DNA from: Methylonatrum sp040877625
GTDB taxonomy: Bacteria; Pseudomonadota; Gammaproteobacteria; Nitrococcales; Aquisalimonadaceae
Direction: 5' to 3'
NCBI GenBank assembly: GCA_040877625.1
Contig: JBBDNK010000024.1
Coordinates: 255,272-319,271 of the forward strand
DNA length: 64,000 bases
Position numbers and translations under genes: made by a program. This document shows positions 59,158 to 64,000 of this stretch, piece by piece (within the stretch, counting starts at the first letter, position 1; every line of letters starts with the position of its first letter). The notes under the pieces are model-generated. The model ran no database searches, had not been told where the DNA came from, and saw nothing but the letters and a program-made list of their open reading frames with translations.

Positions 59158-59423
59158 CCCTTCAGTGCCAGACCGATCATGGCCAGCAGCGCGCTGGCGA
59201 GGATCAGGCCTAGCCAGACGCGGCCCGGCCGGCGCACGGTGAACACCCAGATGACGGCCCCGGCGTACAGCGCGAAGCTGAGCAACGTGCCTGCCAGCAC
59301 GGCCTCCTCACGGGAGTGGGTGAGCAGCCCGCCCAGCGCGATGCCGCCGGTGACGGCAAAGAGATAACCGCCGAAGAATGCGGCGCCGATCAGGGCCAGT
59401 AGCTGCCACCCGTTGGTATCCAT
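59154..59423 (-). CDS. DUF3649-type membrane protein of the iron-uptake operon
   Basis: The 89-residue protein has three hydrophobic helices (LLALIGAAFFGGYLFAVTGG, LSFALYAGAVIWVFTV, LGLILASALLAMIGLAL). This small protein occurs between TonB siderophore receptors and PepSY proteins and carries the DUF3649 pattern. It starts 12 bp after the receptor stop and overlaps the PepSY gene by 4 bp. Confidence 0.8.
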   Translation of the reverse strand: MDTNGWQLLALIGAAFFGGYLFAVTGGIALGGLLTHSREEAVLAGTLLSFALYAGAVIWVFTVRRPGRVWLGLILASALLAMIGLALKG

Positions 59424-59435
59424 CGTCTCGCTATC

Positions 59436-61631
59436 CTAGAAGTCCACCTTCATGGAGGCGATGATCATCCTCGGCTCCCCTTGGGCGATACGGCTCGGGC
59501 TGCCGTAGGTGGCCGGGTGGTACTCCTCGTTGGTGGCGTTCTTCACGTTCAGCTGCAGGTCCACCCGGGTACGGTGGGTAAAGAAGCTGTAGCCCAGCAT
59601 CAGATCCAGTGTCGTGTAGGCGTCCAGCTTGTAGGGGTAGAGGGCCGGCTGCGAGCCGCGCTGCACCCCGAGCCGTTCGCTGCGGTGGGTAAGGCCACCG
59701 CCGAGCCGCCAGCCGGTATAGTCGAAGTGGTAGACGCTCCACAGATTGGCGCCGTGGCGCGGAATGCTGTGCAGGCGTTCCCCCTGGAAGCGATCGGACC
59801 GGGTGTACTTCACGTCGGTGTAGGCGTACGAGGCGAGGAACTGCCAGTTGTCGGTGAGCTGGCCGGCGAAGTCGAGCTCGATGCCTTCGCTGGTGGCCTC
59901 GCCGGCCAGGATGGTGCGGGTGATGTCCGCCGGGTCGGCCATGGTCAGGTTGTCCTTGACCAGCTTGAAGGCGGATAGGGTGAGGCTCGATCGCTCGGTG
60001 GGCTCGAACTTGGTGCCGACTTCATACTGGTGGGAGGTCTGCGGGTCGAAGATTTCCCCCGTGCCCCAGCTGAAGTTCGAGCTGCCGAAGCCTTCCACGT
60101 AGCTGGCGTACACGCTCCAGTTCGGCTGCAGCTTGTACAGCACGCCGGCGCGCCAGGTCAGCTCCTCGTCCTTGGGGTTAAACTCGGTGCCGCCGTAATG
60201 GTAGGTGTAGTCGGCCGAGTCATAGCGCGTACCCAGCAGCACATGCAGGCGGTCGTCCTGCATGGCCATCTGGTCCTGGATGTAGACACCCGTGTTCTTG
60301 TTCTTGTACCAGAACGGGGTGACGGTGTAGTCCTGATCATAGGGCGCGTCGCTGTTGTTCGGGTTGTAGATATTGGACGGCTGCGGTGTGCCGCCGAAGG
60401 CCCAGCCGCCGGAGTCGTAGTCCTCGTCGAAGTAGTCGGCGCCCAGCAGCAGGGTGTGGCTGATACCGGCGGTGGAGAACTTGCCGGTCAGGTTCAGATT
60501 GGTCGAGGCAGTTATGTTTGACTCGTCTTCCCAGCCCCAGTACGTCCGCGTGTAGTCACCGTTGGCATCGGCGGCGCTCAGGGAGGAGCCCTGCGCCACG
60601 CTGTTGCGATCCACATAGGTCAGGCGGTGGGTCAGCGACCAGCGCTCGTTCAGCTCGTGGCCCCAGCTCAGGCGCCAGGCCAGGCTGTCGTCGGTGTATC
60701 GGTCGTCGGAATCGTGAAGATTGGTGTCGATGGGCACGTCCACCGGCCCGTTGTCATCGCCGATGGTGCCGTAGGTCAGCGCCCAGGAGCGGTCGTTCTC
60801 CTGGTACTCGAGCCCGGTGCGCACGTAAGTGCGCTCGCTGGGCCGCCACTCGATCTGCGGCGCCAGATAGACGCGCTTGAAATCGGTGTCGTCCTTGTAG
60901 CCGTCGCCGTCCTCGGCCGCCAGGTTGACCCGGTACAGCACGCTGTCGCCCTCGGACAGGCGTCCGTTGGTGTCGATGGTGGCGCGCAGGTAATTGTCGC
61001 TGCCCACCTGCTGCTGGATGCGGGTGAAATCTTCGGCCAGGGGCTTCTTGGAGACGCGGTTAATCATGCCGCCAGGCTCGATGCGGCCGTACATGATCGC
61101 CGCCGGTCCCTTGAGCACCTCGATGCGTTCCAGGCCGGCGGTTTCATTGGGCGCGCGGGAGAAGTCCTTGACTCCGTCCAGATAGGTGGCGCCGTAGCTG
61201 TCCACCTGGAAGCCGCGGATATTGAAGGAATCCATGGTGTTGCCGTCCGGGCCCTGCCTCTCATAGACGCCGCTGACGTTCTTCACCGCGTCACCAACAC
61301 TCAGCACCTGCTGGTCTTCCATGACCTCGCGGCTGACGCTCTGCACCGAAACCGGCGTTTCCAGCAAAGGGGTGTCCGTTCGAGTGCCCGTGGCGCTGCG
61401 CTTGGCAGCGTAGCCATTAACCGGCCCGTTCGCGGTTTCCCGGTTGGAGTCCGCCGTTACCGCGATGGGAGCCAGCGGCACTGCATAAGCGTCCCGGCGC
61501 AGGTCTTCGGCGCCGGTGTGGTCCCCGGATTGAGCCAAGGCAGGCTGAGCGGGCATCAGGCCGGTGCCGAGCGTCAGGGCGGCCGCTATGGCCAGCGCAC
61601 CGCCCGGCCGGTTCAAGAGCGTTTTCTTCAT
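59436..61631 (-). CDS. TonB-dependent siderophore receptor
   Basis: The 731-residue protein has a signal peptide (about residues 1-33), a plug domain (TPVSVQSVSREVMEDQQVLS, FNIRGFQVDSYGATYLDG, LKGPAAIMYGRIEPGG) and a 22-strand barrel ending in an aromatic residue (MIIASMKVDF), as needed for outer-membrane insertion. It is close to ferric-siderophore receptors of the FpvA/FhuE type. A Fur-box-like palindrome lies upstream. It is the first gene of a four-gene operon. Confidence 0.95.
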   Translation of the reverse strand: MKKTLLNRPGGALAIAAALTLGTGLMPAQPALAQSGDHTGAEDLRRDAYAVPLAPIAVTADSNRETANGPVNGYAAKRSATGTRTDTPLLETPVSVQSVSREVMEDQQVLSVGDAVKNVSGVYERQGPDGNTMDSFNIRGFQVDSYGATYLDGVKDFSRAPNETAGLERIEVLKGPAAIMYGRIEPGGMINRVSKKPLAEDFTRIQQQVGSDNYLRATIDTNGRLSEGDSVLYRVNLAAEDGDGYKDDTDFKRVYLAPQIEWRPSERTYVRTGLEYQENDRSWALTYGTIGDDNGPVDVPIDTNLHDSDDRYTDDSLAWRLSWGHELNERWSLTHRLTYVDRNSVAQGSSLSAADANGDYTRTYWGWEDESNITASTNLNLTGKFSTAGISHTLLLGADYFDEDYDSGGWAFGGTPQPSNIYNPNNSDAPYDQDYTVTPFWYKNKNTGVYIQDQMAMQDDRLHVLLGTRYDSADYTYHYGGTEFNPKDEELTWRAGVLYKLQPNWSVYASYVEGFGSSNFSWGTGEIFDPQTSHQYEVGTKFEPTERSSLTLSAFKLVKDNLTMADPADITRTILAGEATSEGIELDFAGQLTDNWQFLASYAYTDVKYTRSDRFQGERLHSIPRHGANLWSVYHFDYTGWRLGGGLTHRSERLGVQRGSQPALYPYKLDAYTTLDLMLGYSFFTHRTRVDLQLNVKNATNEEYHPATYGSPSRIAQGEPRMIIASMKVDF

Positions 61632-61715
61632 TATTTGCGGTCCTTGTTACGTGATGTTCTGCGTAAAGTCGGTCGCGTAGCGGGATGCAGCGAGCAACCC
61701 TCTGAATCCGTAATG

Positions 61716-61738
61716 CTATTGCGAATCGTTCGCATTAT
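61716..61738. promoter_or_regulatory. Fur-box-like site
   Basis: TGCGAA (61720-61725) and TTCGCA (61729-61734) form a perfect palindrome inside ATTGCGAATCGTTCGCATTA, close to gammaproteobacterial Fur boxes, about 90 bp before the receptor start. Confidence 0.65.
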
Positions 61739-61885
61739 CGTTATTTGCGGTGAGACAGTCAATTGCGCGCTAGGCTGCGCGCGCACGAAGGCCCAGAGGG
61801 AGGTCCAGAGGACATCCACCGTCCGTAGGGTGCAAGGGCAGGAAGGGCCGGTGGTTCTGGCCGGGTGGAGCGGGTACGCCCACCG

Positions 61886-61960
61886 GTCCAACAACAGCGT
61901 CAATCCGACCGGCTTTTCCGCTGGCACTCCAAAGCCGGCGGGTTTAGCTGGGCGTTAGCC
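61886..61960. other. attC-like site 2
   Basis: GTCCAAC (61886-61892, matching RYYYAAC) and GTTAGCC (61954-61960) flank an inverted repeat with extrahelical bases: CAATCCGACCGGCTTT against AAAGCCGGCGGGTTTAGC. Length 75 bp and layout fit an integron attC. This is the best of the four sites. Confidence 0.7.
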
Positions 61961-62001
61961 GCTGAGAGTGCAAAAGGCACACATTGTGCTAATCTAGGCG
62001 A

Positions 62002-62283
62002 ATGAAGCCGATCTCATGGAATCCGGAAAAGAACACTCTTCTGAAAGCTGAGAGAGGAGTTTCATTTGAAGATGTGGTGTTTCACATCATGGTGGGTGAC
62101 ATCCTCGACACGATCGAACACCCGAATCAGGAACGTTACCCCGGCCAGCAAATCCATGTGGTTGCTATCGAGGATTATGTTTACCTCGTTCCGTTTGTCG
62201 AGTCGGAGGAAGAGATCTTCCTGAAGACGATCATTCCGAGCCGGAAAGCAACCAAAGCGTACCGAGGAGGAAGAAATGAGTAA
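62002..62283 (+). CDS. brnT: BrnT-family toxin
   Basis: The 93-residue protein starts MKPISWNPEKNTLLKAERGVSF and ends FLKTIIPSRKATKAYRGG; the WN...K...GVSFEDV start and IIPSRKATK end mark BrnT toxins (RelE-like RNase fold). It starts 42 bp after the attC-like site 2, overlaps brnA by 8 bp and seems intact. Confidence 0.9.
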   Translation: MKPISWNPEKNTLLKAERGVSFEDVVFHIMVGDILDTIEHPNQERYPGQQIHVVAIEDYVYLVPFVESEEEIFLKTIIPSRKATKAYRGGRNE

Positions 62284-62551
62284 GCTAGATCAGGAAGAAA
62301 TTGAAATCCTGGAGGCGTTTGAATCCGGTAAGGTAAAACGTGCGAAGGACGCCGCCGAGACTCAGAAACGGCATCAGGAATATGCTGAGGCCATGTTTAG
62401 GAAAGATGCCCGGATCAATATTCGGCTCTCTTCTAAGGACCTTCGGGGCCTACAGAAAAAAGCCCTTGCGGAGGGCATTCCGTACCAGACCTTGATCGCC
62501 AGCATCCTTCACAAATATGTAGAAGGCCGCCTACATGAAAACGGGAGCTAA
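62276..62551 (+). CDS. brnA: BrnA/CopG-type antitoxin
   Basis: The 91-residue protein has INIRLSSKDLRGLQKKALAEGIPYQTLIASILHKYV, the ribbon-helix-helix motif of CopG/BrnA antitoxins (given here in part as RLSSKDLRGLQKKAL), with an N-terminal toxin-binding extension. The stop TAA lies in AGCTAAC at the junction with the next cassette-like boundary. Confidence 0.88.
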   Translation: MSKLDQEEIEILEAFESGKVKRAKDAAETQKRHQEYAEAMFRKDARINIRLSSKDLRGLQKKALAEGIPYQTLIASILHKYVEGRLHENGS

Positions 62552-62559
62552 CAATGCCA

Positions 62560-62577
62560 TGCACCGGGGGAAGTCCA
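62560..62577. repeat. 18-bp direct repeat, right copy
   Basis: TGCACCGGGGGAAGTCCA, identical to bases 57135-57152; it continues into GTCCAACGCC, an attC-core-like sequence (RYYYAAC). Confidence 0.7.
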
Positions 62578-62601
62578 ACGCCAGGGGGGACCACTCTACT
62601 T

Positions 62602-62883
62602 TCACCGAGCAAGTCCTTTCAGAACTCGCGCCCGGGCCTCCCCGTGCGGCACACCTTCACCCGCCGCAATTTGTTCCTCGGCGCGATAGATGTCCTCCAG
62701 GACCTCCAAACGCTCCTGCATCAATTCAAACTCGTGCACATCCATCAGAACAGCGACCCCGCGCCCCCGCTGAGTCAGCACCATCGGTCGTCGGGTCTCG
62801 TGGACCTGCTTCACAAAGGACGCCACCCCGGCCCTGAACTCGGACAGCGGACGGATATCTTCATCAACTCTTACCTTGGACAT
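62602..62883 (-). CDS. Phd/YefM-type antitoxin without adjacent toxin
   Basis: The ATG at 62883 has GAGG upstream; the product has 93 residues with the Phd/YefM fold: RPLSEFRAGVASFVKQVHET, MVLTQRGRGVAVLMDVHEFE. Antitoxins of this type normally precede a RelE or Doc toxin. The toxin place downstream (below 62602) is empty: only about 25 bp remain before the repeated 18-mer and brnA. The toxin was probably lost. Confidence 0.82.
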   Translation of the reverse strand: MSKVRVDEDIRPLSEFRAGVASFVKQVHETRRPMVLTQRGRGVAVLMDVHEFELMQERLEVLEDIYRAEEQIAAGEGVPHGEARARVLKGLAR

Positions 62884-62901
62884 AGCCACCTCGGCGTACT
62901 T

Positions 62902-62916
62902 TAGACTGTACGTCTA
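62902..62916. promoter_or_regulatory. Putative operator of the Phd-type gene
   Basis: TAGAC (62902-62906) and GTCTA (62912-62916) form an inverted repeat around TGTAC, 20-35 bp before the antitoxin start. Confidence 0.5.
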
Positions 62917-62971
62917 CGCGTACTCCCAGGTTGAGCAAGTGACAACCAAGCCTGAAATCCGCGTTTCTTGG

Positions 62972-63060
62972 ACATAACGTCCTCGGTGAGCGGCGCCGCC
63001 CACCGAAAGTTGAAAAGAATGGCAACATGTCACGGCGTCCGCTCGACCGCGTGCTTAGGC
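62972..63060. other. attC-like site 3
   Basis: On the minus strand the site runs from GCCTAAGC (63060-63053) to GTTATGT (62978-62972). TCGAGCGGACGCCG pairs with CGGCGCCGCTCACCGA, with offset bases as in attC. Core matches are imperfect. Confidence 0.55.
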
Positions 63061-63073
63061 CTTCGGCTTCGGA

Positions 63074-63367
63074 TCAAGGGCTTGTTGTTCGCCCTGTGGG
63101 CTGATTCATTGCTTCTTCCGTTAATTTCAGTAGCAATGAGATCTCGGGTCGGCCAGACCAGCACGCAACACTGTAGGAAAGCCCGCCCTCCCCCAGGCCC
63201 AACCAGGGAACAAGGCTGAACATGGACTCGCCGATGTACATTCCCCAAACGGCACCCACAAGGAGAAACATTGAGCACACGGCAATGATGATCCGAGTGC
63301 TCTTCCAGTTCTCATGCTGCCCGCGCAACCAACAGACCATCCGTCTTTCGCTATCGTTGAGTTCCAT
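63074..63367 (-). CDS. Cassette-like hypothetical membrane protein
   Basis: The 97-residue product has one strong membrane helix (IIIAVCSMFLLVGAVWGMYIG), a basic start (LRGQHENWKSTR) and a Ser/Thr end. AAGGAATA precedes the ATG, and GTTAGGC lies 13 bp upstream of it on the same strand, the usual layout of an integron cassette with a short 5' gap; an attC-like site follows. Function unknown. Confidence 0.65.
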   Translation of the reverse strand: MELNDSERRMVCWLRGQHENWKSTRIIIAVCSMFLLVGAVWGMYIGESMFSLVPWLGLGEGGLSYSVACWSGRPEISLLLKLTEEAMNQPTGRTTSP

Positions 63368-63379
63368 TGTTATTCCTTG

Positions 63380-63386
63380 GCCTAAC
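63380..63386. other. attC core-like sequence
   Basis: GCCTAAC (GTTAGGC on the minus strand) fits the attC core and is preceded on the minus strand by GTGTTGGCGGC. The partner half is not clear, so this may be a broken site that joins the decayed DUF262 gene to the membrane-protein cassette. Confidence 0.4.
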
Positions 63387-63964
63387 GCCGCCAACACGCG
63401 CAGCTTTGTAATCGCCTGAGTAAATGCAATTGCGAATTACTTGATTGCTTAGCTTATTGCCTCCCGTATTCAGCCGATGAAAGGTTGTAAACAAATAGTT
63501 GAGGTGGCTTTTCTTTGAGTAGTCACAGCGCAAGACTGTGATTGGTATAGTCAGATTCTCTATTCGGCTATAGATTTCAAAATGCTTTTCTTTCAAGTGC
63601 CCGGAGGTTCGCCCGGAAATTCTGCCGTCGACGTCCTCTAGTGAGGATAAGCGCCAATCCTCCTGCGTCAGGAACTTGATTACGCGGGCAATTCTCTTTA
63701 GGCCATCGATCATCAGCCTCTTCTCGGTCTTATAGTCTAGGCTGAGACACATGCTTGGAATCGGCAGTTGCTTGACGAGGGAATCGATAAATCTGGTCTG
63801 TGCGGGATTGGTCCGAACCACATCTCTCTGAAAGTCCGGCTTGATTATCAACTGGCCGGAACTGTGCATTCGAACCAAGTCAGCACATGATCGAAGTTCG
63901 TTAAAGCAACAATGTCAGAAGGTGGAGCTTCTGAGTAGTCCTCTGACTGACCTGCCCCACGATT
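63387..63964 (-). pseudogene. DUF262 (ParB/GmrSD-like) gene fragment with frameshift
   Basis: The residues IIKPDFQRDVVR, KTEKRLMIDGLKRIARVIKF and TFHRLNTGGNKLSNQVIRNC match the DUF262 nuclease-like domain of restriction systems (IPDFQR and IDGLQR motifs). The N-terminus needs a one-base shift near 63920 to join SEDYSEAPPSDIVA to FNELRSCADLVRM. The C-terminus stops soon after IRNCIYSGD, far short of a full domain, at an attC-like core. The usual DVVW and DGLQR residues are altered to DVVR and DGLKR. Likely a dead gene. Confidence 0.65.
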
Positions 63965-64000
63965 TAGGACCAGCAGTTAGTTAGCGCAGTCCATCAATCA

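Larger units (their letters stand above)
61632..62001. other. Intergenic region upstream of the receptor and of brnT
   Basis: No credible gene. The region holds the Fur-like site (61716-61738) and an attC-like site (61886-61960). Confidence 0.6.

Noticed and set aside
1..64000. CRISPR arrays, rRNA and complete insertion sequences
   Set aside because: No regularly spaced repeats, rRNA segments or transposase genes were seen on either strand.

Overview
The window is chromosomal DNA of a GC-rich, free-living gammaproteobacterium. It carries two phasins and a PhaC-like hydrolase (polyhydroxyalkanoate storage), a C4-type TRAP transporter, CoA-dependent catabolism genes, a sigma-54 activator and a Fap-like secretion cluster. 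I cannot name the genus; a halophilic or marine lineage near Chromatiales is a guess. There are no rRNA or tRNA genes, CRISPR arrays or complete insertion sequences. Most genes are ordinary housekeeping and catabolic genes in short operons.

Layout. 0-4.5 kb: the end of an acyl-CoA dehydrogenase, then a stress/envelope group (two-TM protein, cardiolipin synthase-like PLD enzyme, SDR, small membrane proteins). 4.5-12 kb: PhaC-like hydrolase divergent from a phasin, FkbM methyltransferase, peptide deformylase, a YdgA-like protein, a phosphoribosyltransferase and a second phasin. 13.4-18.7 kb: a gamma-glutamylation catabolic cluster (glutamine-synthetase-like ligase, SDR, aldehyde dehydrogenase; divergent RpiR regulator and glutamine amidotransferase). 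19-30.8 kb: PAS-GGDEF-EAL protein, cysH, FKBP isomerase, a CoA-transferase/acyl-CoA dehydrogenase pair and a ketopantoate-reductase-like gene. 32-37 kb: a sigma-54-linked cluster with a FapF-like barrel, a sigma-54 activator, a periplasmic C39 peptidase and three small exported proteins that share a Q-N motif. 37.5-44.7 kb: transporter binding protein, DMT exporter, dgkA, and a divergent TPR regulator/TTC38 pair. 44.8-55.9 kb: an IclR-controlled unit joining a TRAP transporter to a complete 2-oxoacid/acetoin-type dehydrogenase complex (fused E1, E2 with a hydrolase domain, E3). 55.9-64 kb: a plastic right end with parDE, brnTA, an unpaired Phd antitoxin, a TonB siderophore operon, integron attC-like sites and a decayed DUF262 gene.

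Three findings stand out. First, nine copies or remnants of a MITE-like repeat (end GGAGCCTCTGATTTATTCCC) lie between 0.8 and 41 kb. They are flanked by 4-bp YTAR-type duplications, usually CTAG, and four copies sit exactly on TAG stop codons. Second, the 32-37 kb cluster combines a C39 peptidase with an exported protein carrying a double-glycine leader motif just after its signal peptide, and a putative sigma-54 promoter precedes the operon. Third, the same operator (TTGTTGC-N3-GCAACA type) precedes both phasins and an unrelated 68-residue gene, which suggests a new member of the PHA regulon.
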